64,000 bases of DNA from Struthio camelus. Lineage: Eukaryota; Chordata; Aves; Struthioniformes; Struthionidae. Under the pieces are notes generated by a model. The model was not told where the DNA came from. It ran no database searches and worked only from the letters and a program-made list of their open reading frames with translations. The stretch covers positions 79,854,641 to 79,918,640 of the forward strand of contig NC_090946.1 in NCBI RefSeq assembly GCF_040807025.1, in the 5' to 3' direction. Shown here piece after piece: positions 46,779-58,465 of this stretch; the first letter of the stretch is position 1; every line of letters starts with the position of its first letter. A program made the position numbers and the translations under genes.

Positions 46779-49164
46779 CTTATTTGCTTGCAGAAGGGAT
46801 GGTGAGGCAGCAGCTCCTCGGAACAGTTCAATGGCACACTTGTAATTTGCATGCACTTAGCGAGGGATGCATCATTATGGAGCCATTAGGGCCCGTGGCT
46901 TGGCAACAGCTGTGACATTAAAATGTATAAGATATTACCAAAGCAAGCACTTGGCAAAACTTTTTCGGCTTCCCTAGACATAAACAACCCATTTTCTCTA
47001 CAATGGTAAGTTATGACTGGGGGTGAGTCACTAATATATTTAGAAGGATGTCCTCTCCCTGCATGGAGGAGACCAGAGTTGGCTAAATTAAGCCAAAACA
47101 GGGTAACCCTCGTGGCTGAGGGGCACAGTGGGGAATTCCCAGATGGCTTCCTGAAAGCTGTGTTTTACACTCTGCTGCCAGGCAGCGTGAGAGCTGTGCA
47201 CTAGGAGTGCTTGTGCCTGGGCAGTATAGATCTGCTAGCGCTATAAACTGGTGTAGCTGTTTGCTGTCTGTGCAGATAGACTGATTCATATTGGCTAAAG
47301 GATGCTCTCTAGGAGCAGACCTGGGTTTCAGTTGCTTGTGAGACTTTGTCTTGGTCCTAAGAATTTTGGGTAGTTTAAGGGAAGTACCTGCTATTGAACT
47401 CAAAGGGAACTTTGAGCATCTTGTGGTTATCTGGTTTACATATCTGATGAGACATTTCTGAAACTTGGATTTCTAGTTTTGCATGACCCTAATGTGTCAG
47501 GTGCTTTTATATCTGGCCCCAGCTCTGGAATAAAATTTTTTCATTACATCTTATTTTTAAAGAGAAAGCGTGGTGAGGATGTAGTATGCTGATCCGTTCA
47601 GAAAAATCCACAGAAACAATCTGCAGCTTGAAGAAGTATTTCTTCATTCCTGGATGATGCAGTAATAGTTAAGCTTGTGCAGCTGATTTTACAAAATCAA
47701 TGTTTATTTCAATGAAATTAATCCCAGATCACATTTAGTTTCTTCTTTTACTATTTTTCCTTGTTTCTTCGTTTGATTCTTGATGAGGTGAGAGTTGCGG
47801 TGTTGGCATGTGGGAACTCTTGTTTACAATAACACAATTCTAACAATGCAGTCTTATGAGGAGCTCCATAAGGTTCCATGTGGCCGTATGCACTGACACA
47901 CCAATACTATTATGTCGAAATTCGAGTGGGAAAGACTTCACATCTGCCTGCTAATGTAACAAAGCAATATTAACATTTTCATAAAATGTTCTGAGAGCAG
48001 TTTGGTTTGGCTCGCCATTCAGATGTTCAAGCCAAAGAGACTGTCCTGAGAGTGGTGTAAGCAGAGAAGCAATACATAGTAGTAAAGGAGGTCGCAGGAT
48101 CTGAAGTGCCGTTTTAAAAAGGCAGTTAAAGTGGCAGAGCTATGTGAAGGTCCTTGTTTTTCTAACTGTGTCTACGTACTTGAAAACATCTAAGAAAACT
48201 GCACACAACACTGTACAGTCTAGAGACAGTCTTAGATTCATCCTGATGCTCCTTAAGAAGTTCAGAGGAAATTTGAGCTTTATTTTATAATTTTTCTGAA
48301 TTATCCAAAGTTTATAAATGGGTGCCAGTCAAGTATATTGCAAGACAGTAACTGTAAGCATTGAAAAAGGAAGTGAAGCGTGAACTTGATTACAAAGTGC
48401 CCATCACAAAAGGCTATCAACAGGGATTTTTAATCTAGCAGCTGAAGAAATAGCATGAAATTGTAGGTAGGAACTTGAAGATAGACATTTCTGAACAGGA
48501 AAATGTAAGCAAATATCAACACGGGGTAATTAAACGTTGATGAGTTGTACTAAGGGATGCCTTGAATGTGTCGTCACTGAAAGCCTTTATAGCTTTTTAG
48601 CGAGGATACTCTAATTCAGCCATGGTTTAGTGGCGTAGAGGTTGAAAATCCCGTTGCTATTGGGACAGAGGTTGGATCAGAAGGTTTATAACAATCCCTA
48701 CTACCCCTGAAAATTTTTGTTCCAGCTGGGCTGGCCAAACTGAGCATGTTGAGGTCCTTGACGATTCTCTGCCTGCGTATGCCTGGACAGATTTTTACTT
48801 GCATGCTAGTTTGGGAAATGGTTGGTCTTTATATGTGTGCTTGTATTTACATGTGAACAAGAATATTTGTTCCTCAACAGCCTTTGTTCTCCTATTTTTA
48901 AAAGTCTTACTCATCCCCTCAAAGATTAGGATCAGCTCCATCTGATTTAGGTGACAGTTCTCACCCCATGAGCAGCAAGAAACTGAAACGAACTGTTTCT
49001 GGAAGGAGCCGTTGTTGATCCAGGCTGTCCAGCAAGTACTTGAATAACAAATATCTCTTACCGAACCAGTGCTGGTTCATGAAGAGAGAAAAAGAATGAA
49101 GCTTACTAAATTGCTTGTTTGCAATACACAGTTCAGCCCTTTCTTTGCCAAAGTCTAGCTGTCA
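46779..49164. other. Unique sequence, no gene recognised
   Basis: AT-rich DNA without a recognisable transposon. A splice-like 28-nt interval at 46978-47005 was considered and not accepted as an exon. Nothing else stands out. Confidence 0.45.
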
Positions 49165-49250
49165 GGAACTAGATCCTTAACTGCTATAAACCAACTCATC
49201 TCATTGACTTCAGTGTGGAGGTGGCAATTTACATCAAGTGATCATTCAGC
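49165..49250. repeat. Ancient hairpin-type repeat (AGATCCTTAACTG family)
   Basis: CTAGATCCTTAACTGCTATA, CTCATTGACTTCAGTGTGGA and GGCAATTTACATCAAGTGAT resemble an amniote repeat of the form AGATCCTCAGCTGGTGTAAA..CCATTGACTTCAATGG..TTTACACCAGCTGAGGATCT. Imperfect inverted arms remain visible. Family unassigned. Confidence 0.6.
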
Positions 49251-51559
49251 CCCAAAAGTGCAGCAAGATATCAATGTGAAAAAATCAAACAGGGAGGGGG
49301 TGTGGGTAGGAATAGTAGCAAAACATTTCAGAATAGCCAGAGAGCTTTCTCTGACTCTGACAGATATGGCCTGTTTTTTTGCAAAGATCAGATTTTATCT
49401 TTCTTATCTCTTATCTCCTATTTTGCTTAGTGCTAGCAAAGATCAAATGTGAAGCAAAACTTGTAAGGAGGGATAATGCAGGCACAAATGATGCAGCTGG
49501 GGGGAAATGGACAATTTAAGAATAAAGGCTCTTCCTCGTGGCAATTTTTCCCCTCCTTTATGTCAGTTGGTCCAATAAGGAGTATCACTACCAGCTACCA
49601 ATGTTGCTGTGCTCATGTTGCTGGATCATCACAGTTACAGCAACATTAACTGATCAAATACATTAGATTTTCCACAGAAGTTGCATTTCTTGGCTTAGCA
49701 ATGCTTGAATGTAAAAATCCCAGCAAATTCAAATGTTTGAAGTTGAATCATTCGCTTGATCTTGTCTTCTCTAGTTTGGTTATGCATGTGCACAGGTGTG
49801 TAAGGAGGCATTGGGCCCAAGGTGGGAACACTGCAAAAAAGTAAACTCTTCAGACCAAGTGGATATTGTGCAGTATTCTGCTTCTACATAGTGCTGCTGT
49901 TGTTTTTTAATTTGTCATATTGATCTTCAGATAAACATTATGGGTAAATCGTACCTCCTTGACCTCAAAGCAGACTCAAAATGAACCAAGCTCAGAGTTT
50001 AGCTGATGTTAATACTAATGAGTGTAGAGCTAGTGCTAAATCAAGCAAGTTTGTAAGGAGGATTCAGCCATCCAGATGAAACAAATCTGAAGGGTAAAGC
50101 ATCTAAAATGTCGTTAAAAATGGGCGGTGGTGATCTCTGGGTGCGTGGAGGTGTGCGTGTCTCAGAAGTGAACAAGTGACCTTTGGATTCAATTGGGCTG
50201 CAGATTAATCTCAATGGAGAAGTTTCTCTCCTGTCAGTGGCAAAGAACATCCTTCAGCACTGAGCAACTTTCTATTAACTTTTTAAAGCTAATTTGCCAT
50301 GGTTTAGCATGTCATATTCATGTCACATGGAAACAGAAGTTAAATAAGGCATATAGTTAAGTGGGATTAGTGTTATTTATTACCAGTGCTGCTGCAATGT
50401 TTTAGAGGCCCTTCTCGAGTTGCCTTTTGCTATATTATACAAATATGTTAGAAGAGATAGTTCTTCTCCAAAATATTTTTGTTTTGAGAACACTGTTATC
50501 GTAAGAGAAATCCCCTAAAAGATAAAGTAAGATCTCTTTTTCTAATGAACAGATACTAGCAGCTACTCAGGATATGCCAACAACTTAACCTAATGTTCAC
50601 TTGCCACTCATGTTTCATGGATGAAAAAAACAATGCTGGTATGAGATTTCTAAATTACTTCTACAGGAAGTAATGTCGGCAGAACTGTTTTGAAAGAATT
50701 AAACAATCTGTAAAATCGTGTAAAAGCCAGGGCATTCATTGCATGCTTTGATTTATGAGTTAATGGGTTGGTGAATCTCTTGGCAGTTATCTTGTTCTAA
50801 CTATAGGAGGCATTTCAAACAAACCTTTGTGGAAGGTAGCAAAAATCTTGAAGCAGTCCGTGGAGTTTTAAACCATCCTAAAATGAGAACGTTTAGCAAA
50901 TAGCTTCTCTAGTGTCCTCTTAAATTTCAGGAGTCCTTCGTTGTCTGTACCTGGGAACAGACTGATCCACTCCAGCAAAGCCATAGCAGCTGAAGATTTG
51001 GCCCACAGGATGTGTCCAAAATACTATGAATTCTTACAAAAGAGGGATTCTTGGTCTCCATTAGCATTTCAACACGCACTCACTACAGATATCTCACTGA
51101 GGGTAAAGAATTAAAACCCTTTCAAAAGTGGTTTAGTTAGAGAATAAGCATAAACCTGATGCATCCAGCTGTACAAATAAAATGTGGCTTTAAAGTTTCA
51201 TGTCCTGCACACACTGAATAGCTGTGAACTTGGAGCCAAGACTAGCTGAAGGGAAGGTGGCTGGCTTACAGCTCGGTAGTTGTGTGTCTGAAGGCTGAAA
51301 CCTTTGGAGAACTGAAAGAGAGTTTATTTTAAGTGTAACTAAAAGGAACTAAGTACCAGTTACCACAAATAGGGTGATCTTTATCTTCCTTTGTTGGCTT
51401 GCACAGAGGGGAAAGAATCCTAAAAGACTTACGCGGCTGCGGGCTTCACAGAGAGGATATCTCCCTCACATTGCTGACATGTCTCTCATTTTTTGGGTGC
51501 TACCTTACCGTTGAAGGAAATTAACAGGTCATTTTAATGCCCTCTTACGCCCTTGGCTC
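49251..51559. other. Unique sequence, no gene recognised
   Basis: AT-rich, no transposon or exon recognised. Confidence 0.45.
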
Positions 51560-51860
51560 CTGGGTAGGTGCGATCAAGTAGCTAAACACTTACATAACTG
51601 ACATTTCTCCCCTCGATGTTAATGCATCCATCCTGCAATTGTTTAAGGAAAATTAGTCTCCTCTTATGCAGCTTTTCGACTTTGGCTATCTCGCAGCGGC
51701 ACCTGTAAGTGCTCACTTTGAGAGATTGCTAATGTGCTAATTACCCAGGACCCAAAAATGCAAGCTGTAAACAAATGAGGACTGTATTTATAATCAATCA
51801 ATTTTATGACCTTGTGATGGTGATGATATCAGTGGAGTTTACATTGGGAGCCCTTGTACT
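51560..51860. promoter_or_regulatory. Candidate conserved regulatory block
   Basis: Repeat-free, with homeodomain/POU-like and other motifs in a dense array: TGTTAATGCATCCATCC (51617-51633), GCTAATGTGCTAATTACCC (near 51728), TTTATAATCAATCAATTTTATGACC (51786-51810, PBX/HOX-like), and GCACCTG E-box text near 51700. Texture-based inference only. Confidence 0.3.
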
Positions 51861-52129
51861 CCTCCAGGGCAGCTGTGCCCTTATGTTTTAGTTACAGCTC
51901 GAAGAAGATTTTGCTAATTTACTTTATAGTAGGCGTGCTTAAGAAAAATATTACCTTCCCTAAACAGCTGAGCCCGTTACTAAGTCTCATTTTAAAATAA
52001 TGAAACCACGTAGACCGTCAGTACCTTGAGGGTGTATTGTCAGGTGACAGGCTGTTTTCAAAACATCTACGGCAGAAAGAAATGACTTCAGAGCAAAATG
52101 TTGTTCTCATTGGTACAGGTTGCTGTGAG

Positions 52130-52205
52130 ACAAATCCCACACCCTCTGATGTCAATGGAAAGACTCCTTTTGACTTCAAAGAGGACTGAATCAGGCCCTA
52201 CAAGA
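52130..52205. repeat. Ancient hairpin-type repeat fragment
   Basis: CTCTGATGTCAATGGAAAGA, CTCCTTTTGACTTCAAAGAG and GACTGAATCAGGCCCT match the centre and right arm of the TGAAGTCAATGG..AGGATCAGGCCC hairpin repeats. The left arm is worn. Confidence 0.55.
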
Positions 52206-52879
52206 AATGTTGCCATCACAAAACAAATCCTTTATGGTTCATGCTTTAGAAAAAAAAATACTGTGCTCCCTGGTGATCTTTCATGCAGTTTACCTGGCTG
52301 CGTGTAACTTGTCATTTTTCTGTTTACTTTGCCCTGGGTTTATGATAGAAGAATGCCCATAAAGCCTGATTTGTGAAGTGTTAAAATGATGCCCTGGAAA
52401 GCCACACAATGCCAAGGTATACAAGATGCCTTGTAATACCTCAGCTCGAGGAAGGCTATCCAACTTTCCTGATGTTACTAAGTCCTAACAAAGAAAAACA
52501 GTGTTGCTGAACCACAGACAGATTTGTTAAAAATGGCCAGATTTTGTGCCCCTATTCTTTTATTGGAATCATTAGCTTTTCTGTCACAAACTCAGATCAG
52601 AGTTTCGGGACAGAACTGTTTTTTTACATTTTTCAAAGCTTTGCTGAGGCATTTGAGTGACTTTTAAACATGGGACAGGATGGGAGCCCTCGGTTGCTGT
52701 GTTTGTGAGCCCCCTGAGCTGGGAGCCCAGAGGTAACTCTGTTAGCTCCAGACCCACAGCAGAGGCAAGGTGCTCAGCACAACTTCTTCCTCTCAAGGGT
52801 GCACCCTTTTTTAAGCGTGGACTAGAAATGTGATTTCTTCCGTGCGATTGTTAAGAAGGTGGCTATACAGAGCAGATCA

Positions 52880-53340
52880 GAGCTTCATTTTGTCCTGTAT
52901 CTTGTCTCCTGTGATCAGATGCTGGCGAGGACCACACTGGACTCCTGATGCTGGACAGCTGATGAAACTGGTCGTCCAAAAGGAGCTCTGGAGCTCTCCC
53001 AGGCTCCTATGAACTAGTGCTTTCTTCCTGCTGCGCAGCCTACATGTGTCTGCCTCACCGAGAACTCTGCCACGTGGGGGTGAGAGCCAGGCTCTTGCCT
53101 TTGGGCTGGCATCGCCAGCCAGACTGAGAGGACCACGCCGTCCCCCGTGGGACATGCTGCTGCCCAGGGCTGCACGAAGGGAGCAGGCGGCGAGCAGGCG
53201 GCAGTGGTGAGCAGAGGGCTTCGGGAGCCTCTGGGAGAGGGCTGCCCACATCTTAGAAAATGAGCTTTCATGGTCGCGTTTGCAGGGCAGGCAGCCGGCC
53301 AGACAGCTGGATTGCCATGGCAAAGACAGTGTCTGGCCTT
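52880..53340. other. GC-richer patch, no supported gene
   Basis: Clearly GC- and CpG-richer than its surroundings, with an exact 11-bp tandem (GAGCAGGCGGC) at 53181-53202. An antisense open frame of 148 codons (52877-53323) has an arginine/serine-rich, domain-free composition typical of chance frames in stop-poor DNA. It could be a small regulatory CpG cluster or an unrecognised exon region. Confidence 0.35.
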
Positions 53341-53447
53341 TTTAAAGGAGAAACTTGCTAGATTTATGTGCGGGAATGGATGTAGTCCTTCTGGAGTTGA
53401 CGCAGCCTAATGAATGAGATGGGGAGTAAAATACTTTATACTTGCTA

Positions 53448-53765
53448 TCAGGGGTTAACGACTCTTGCCCTCTCTGTTTTCCCCTGCTCATGTTTTCCCT
53501 CTTTCCCCCTCCTCGGCTCCCAGTCCCCCCACTGCGTGTCTGTATTTGCCGAGCAGTGGCACCACCTGGTTTGTTTTCGGTGTCAGGTATATTACACACT
53601 GTCTGTCAAGGGTTAACTGCCGCAGCCAGCTCAACCTTTTCCCTTGTACCTGGTGTCAACTCCCTCCCTGCCTGGATGCCTCTTGTTATGTTCCCCAGAG
53701 TGTAACAGTACCTGAAAAAAGGAGTTTCTTTAACTTTTTCCGCTTTTTCAAGGGTTAACTGGATG
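53448..53765 (+). repeat. Three spaced GGTTAAC motifs
   Basis: AGGGGTTAAC at 53450-53459, AAGGGTTAACTG at 53608-53619 and AAGGGTTAACTGG at 53750-53762, all in the same orientation and about 150 bp apart. CAAGGGTTAACTG is identical in the second and third. The sequence between them is not obviously repeated. It may be the remains of an unrecognised element, or spaced GTTAAC (HNF1-like) sites. Confidence 0.6.
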
Positions 53766-54129
53766 ATGAAGGTGGTATCTGTGTTTGCAGTCTTGGGAAC
53801 CCACTGTGGGTCTCCATTGCTCTGCCTGCATGCTAGAGCTTGAAACGTCCTACAGCATGGCAATGCACTTAAATTACAGGTCGGAAACCAATTCCACCTT
53901 TTTTGCTGTCAAAGAGATCCCTAGTGTGAATTTTTCCTTCTGACCCTGTTAATACAGACCCTGGCCATGTCCATATCAAAGAGATCACTAACCATCCCTC
54001 TCTGAGCTGGCTGTGTTGGAAGGGAAACTCCAGCTTGTAGCTGAGATGTGAACTCTGAGATGGCCCTACAGGTGCTTGTTCATGACCTTGGAAGAAGTAG
54101 GACCTTCTGCTCGGGGTCCAGAGTATGTA
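53766..54129. other. Unique sequence
   Basis: Nothing gene-like or repeat-like recognised. Confidence 0.45.
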
Positions 54130-54490
54130 TCTTATCTGGAAAAGTTGAAGGAGCAGGGCTCATTTAGCCCAGTGAGGAGGAAACTGAGGAGAGATCTAAT
54201 AGATCCTACAGCTGCTTAAAGGCAGTTACAAAGAGGATGGGACCAAACTCTTCTTGATAGTGCGGATGATATAATAAGTGGCCACGGCCACAAATTGCAG
54301 CTTAGGAGGTTCAAGTTGAACATTAGGGAAAACTTTTTCCCTAGGAAGGGAGTGCAGCAATAGGTTACTGGTGGAGCAGGGGAGGAGGGAAATCTTCATC
54401 CTTGGAGGCTTTTAAGACTCAGCCAAACAAAAACCAGCTGACCTGATCTAGAGGCCCTGTCTAACCAATGTGTCTTTGATTCTTGTGGTG
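54130..54490 (+). mobile_element. Older CR1 3' region
   Basis: CTGGAAAAGTTGAAGGAGCA, GGGCTCATTTAGCCCAGTGA, GGAGGAAACTGAGGAGAGAT, CTAATAGATCC, CACAAATTGCAGCTTAGGAG, CATTAGGGAAAACTTTTTCC, AGGAAGGGAGTG and TTGGAGGCTTTTAAGACTCA follow the C-terminal ORF2 and 3' UTR order of CR1. Many small indels are present. The tail after 54490 is not preserved. Confidence 0.85.
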
Positions 54491-57400
54491 CTGCAGGAAG
54501 TAAATGTAAATGTTGCTATGGGCTTTTAACCCTCATGCCCTGAGCTGATGGTGCGATCTAGCGTTTCCATGTGGATTGGATGAATTGAGCTTGTCAGGCC
54601 CTATCTGAGCACTGTGTTGCAGCAGTGTTACCTGACGTTTATCATTTCACTGTTACTGTTTCTAACTTCCATGAGGCTTTGAAATACCCACACTTCAGAG
54701 AATGTCCTTCAAATTTGGCTTGGTAGGGGGAAGAAGGGGAGAAGCTTTTTTTTTCCCCCGGAAAAGTTTATGAATGTTTTGCCGCTTTACAAGCTTCTGG
54801 AAAAATATCATCTCACACTTGGCTTGTTCTTGGTAGTCACTGGCACAAGTCTGGGTATGTGGTTGCTCAAAGATGTCAGCAGTGTGCATTGCTGAACTGT
54901 CTTGGAGACTACACACAGACTTTTCCCTGCAGGGAAATCAAGAATGTCTTATTGCAGACCTGAAGGGCCTGACCAAGACTTCCCTTGTATCAGCTCCTCT
55001 GGACTGTAGAGGAAATTTCAGAATAAAGCTCCCACAGCACCTTGATGTGCCCTCCCTTGTCCATGTCCCCTGACATAGAGGTCTTTAATTGTACCACTAT
55101 GTGCTATTTTGCCCTTGGACCACTGCCTTATTTCGTAAATGGGAGAAATGTCTGCATGAACTATTCCTGTTCTCCTATTAGCATGGTTGTCTGTAAGTCT
55201 CCTTTCTCTGCTGGTGCAGCAAGTGGGAACTGTATGCGGAACGAGGGCCTGGATGTTTCCAAAATTACAGTGCTGGAATGGTGCCTGGAAGAAGGGGATC
55301 CTCTCTTCCCAGGTGGTGCCATCCCCTCACTAACTGTTTCCTCGGGATCCCTCCTCGTATGCTGCTTGTCTTTGGGGAGCCTGTCACAGGATCCTGCAGA
55401 TCTGACATGCAGAGGTGTGAAGGACTGCCAGCAGCAACTTTATTCAACATGAACAGTATGTTGAACGCGTAAAATGGTGTATAGTGCTAAGTACCGCGAA
55501 TAATCATGTCCAAGGCATATCAAATTGGGATCTGAAAATTAATGGGCACTTTTGACCTCCCTTCTGTGCCTCAGCTCATTGCCCATAAAATGGGAAGTGT
55601 ACACGTTTCTCATTTTGCAGGATGAAGAGTAATTGATTAATATTGGGCAAGGGCTCACATATTTCACTGAAATGCACTTTAAAAAGACCTAGAGAGACAT
55701 TATTAATCCTCCCTCCAGAACAGGGTTTGGATGGCAAAAAAAGGCATAGAGAGACATAGTGCACAGTGAGAGAGAAGCAAAATATTGAATAGGTGTTCAT
55801 TCATTCATCACTGTTCCCTGTGCATGCATAAGGTTATGTAAGAATGGTCTGTAATGATGCTGTAATTAAAGACCATATCATGAGGCATAAGCACAAGGGA
55901 CCTGTAGTGATATATCTGTTTTCCTGCATTGGTAGTGTTTGATTTGGAAACCTGAATAATGCAGCTGTTTTCAAATGTCATTTTAAATATAGTTTCTCAG
56001 GGCAGAAAGCTTTTATTCGGATAAAAGTCTTTAATTTGATTAGCCAGGAATTGCATCTCTTTTTGCTTTTCAGTCTTTTAAATGAATGAATTCTTAGAGA
56101 GAAGACTGTGCTCGGAAATGAAATGCTTGCCTATACAGGTGCTAATATGGCTTGAGAAAAAGAACCAAATTGCAGGAATTTAGGGAAAAGTCTTCTGTTT
56201 GTATAATTTCAATAACTGAATCAAAAACAGTAACTACATCTGGTGACTCAGAGTCTACAAAAAATACAAATATTTGGATTAATAGATACAAGGATCAGCT
56301 AAAATGAAATCTATAATTCAAGAGTATTTATTCAGTATACTGGATAATTCCAGTATTTCATAAAGTGAAAAATCTGAGTGCAAGCTAATAAGAGTAAAGT
56401 TTTCTTCTTTTCATGACAAATACAATGGATCAATTGTTAAACGCTAGAGCTAGGTTTTCACACTGGAGCAGCAGGCAAAAGGATGGAGGTTTATGATGCA
56501 GAACAACATAGAAGAGAGATGAATCAGAACGAGCTCTTAGCTGAAAAGTATCAGCAGGGCTGTAGTTGGTAGTAATAAACAATGCTGTTGTTGACATGCA
56601 TTTTACAAAGGTTAGGGTTGATTTTCGTGGCCAGAAATATTTTTCCTTGGCCCTGCATTTGCTGCATTTTTTCCAAATATTTTGCATTGCCTGTTAGCTT
56701 CTGGAACACTAGAGCATCTCTAGCATCACTGAGTGTGTCTTTGCCAAGTTCCAGGAATAGAAGAACAGCTACCAAGAAAGGTCATTTTCCTGGTATTCCA
56801 ATTTGCACAGTGAAATGCAAAGCATTTGAAAAATAAGTCTGGGAACTTGGCTGGTGCTCTTTGGGGATTACCCATCCATTACCCATTCTCTCTTTTTAAA
56901 GACCAAATGGCAGAATTGAAATGGGAAGTTTTCATGAGAAGGGCATGTTCTCTGGCTGCTTTCATACTTCTCCACTGAGAGAGAGTAACATTTTGCTCAA
57001 ATGCTGCCTGATATCAGATTTTCCTCTGCTGTCTTCCTCCCAGGCATATGGCTAGCCGATGTTAACTTAGGCACCAATACAGGAGGCCATTACCCATCTG
57101 GTGGTACTAAAGCAAGTCACTGCTTAGCAAGGTACATCGGGCTTCCTTAGCTGTCTGAACTGTGGTGCGGTGGTAAAGGACATAACATGAGACCGTCTTT
57201 CAGATCTGATCACTACCCAGAGAACAAGGGTCTTAGGCTTTTATTTGCTGGTGTACCAGCCTTTGGCAGAAATAGCAGCAGTTCCGTCCGTACAGGTGGA
57301 TGGGGGGATGCATTTACCTTGCATTTCAGTGTGCTGCCATAGCTTAGAAGCGGAGGGAATATACCCATTTGAGTGGGTGCATTTTATGCTTCTAATTTTG

Positions 57401-58250
57401 ACCCCTTCTGTCTTCCTGATGTACTTGTGAGCCCTTGGCTGGCTGGGAGGTGACAGCAAACTATCTTCAAATTTGTGGTGACAGTTCTGCCATTTATGAT
57501 TGTGGACTAAACACAATGCTAGCCAGGGCCAAGATGTGAACTGAGGTGGGGGGTTAGCTCTAACTGTTTTTGTTCTGCCTTACTTAGACCCTTGTGGCTG
57601 GATAGAGGTTGTTTTTTGGATCACTAGTTTATGCAGAAGTGGTAACTGGATGAAATGACTGTCTGTACTATAAAGGAGGGAAGACAAATCGGTAAGCTGA
57701 AGACACTTCTCTGATGGCTCAAAGCACTGCTCTCTGTGTTCTCAAAGGGGTATTTTGGGGACACTCAGGATACATAATGCTGGTGAGAAAACCCCTTTTC
57801 TAAATTTTTTCCTACCTATTCCAAAGTCCTCTGCAATCCCAGGGAAACTCATTTACCTCAGTGGGGCTTGTGTCCTTCCCTACTGGAATAACACTGCAGG
57901 GTTTTCAGACACCCTCAAATAATGTGCTAAATGTGAAGGTGACCCACAAATTGAACTAATAAGCAGAATTAACTGAGCACCTGAGGATCAGTCTTCATTG
58001 TGTCAGACAGTTTCACCATCAATTTTGGTTGCTGCATGCACTCGGAACCAGGGTCCTGAATTTTCCTCCCTCTCTATTTCTCTGCTATGTTTAACCAGCC
58101 TCTTATTAGGTGTAGATTGATATTCATTTTTAATGGGAGCTAATATTTTGGACCCACGCAAACAATTAATGGTTATTTGTAGAGCTAGTCCGTAGTCTCT
58201 TACATGCAGCTGCCTTTGATTACCATGTTTCTGAGGCCCCTCTGAGGCCC
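54491..58250. other. Unique sequence, no gene recognised
   Basis: Mostly AT-rich with no recognisable transposon. The longest open frame (55042-55452, +, 136 codons) shows no known domain or splice context. Text at 57830-57880 faintly recalls the ancient hairpin repeats but is too weak to call. Confidence 0.45.
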
Positions 58251-58280
58251 CCAGTACGTCTCATGTAGAGGACGTACTGG
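58231..58280. repeat. Short tandem plus perfect inverted repeat
   Basis: CTGAGGCCCCT is repeated at 58231-58251 (11-nt period), followed by the exact inverted pair CCAGTACGTC (58251-58260) and GACGTACTGG (58271-58280) around a 10-nt loop. Confidence 0.9.
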
Positions 58281-58322
58281 AGCTTTCCAGCAGTAACCAG
58301 CATTTGCCCATCTCCCCCGCAG

Positions 58323-58465
58323 CACTGCAGCCTCCCTCACCCGCTTGGAGACCCCGAGTGCTGGACACAGCTGGTTGGCAGAGCATGGGCCGGCCAAAGA
58401 GCTGCATTTGGTGCTCGGGGTCGTAGAGAAGCGGTGAGGAGAACAGGGACATGGTGGAGGCAGAG
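58323..58465 (+). other. Candidate 143-nt exon, weak
   Basis: Acceptor-like TTTGCCCATCTCCCCCGCAG ends at 58322, and the donor GTGAGT begins at 58466. The interval is CpG-richer than its surroundings and open only in the first frame (47 codons plus 2 nt, beginning HCSLPHPLGDPECWTQ). The opposite strand is also open (58261-58614, 117 codons), which weakens the case. No protein family is recognised. Confidence 0.2.

Noticed and set aside
46978..47005. 28-nt interval between CCCTAG and GTAAGT
   Set aside because: No branch-point match, not a multiple of three, and open in two frames. Such pairs are expected by chance.
52877..53323. 148-codon antisense open frame in a GC-rich patch
   Set aside because: Stop codons are rare in GC-rich DNA. 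The peptide has no recognisable domain and other frames are open too.
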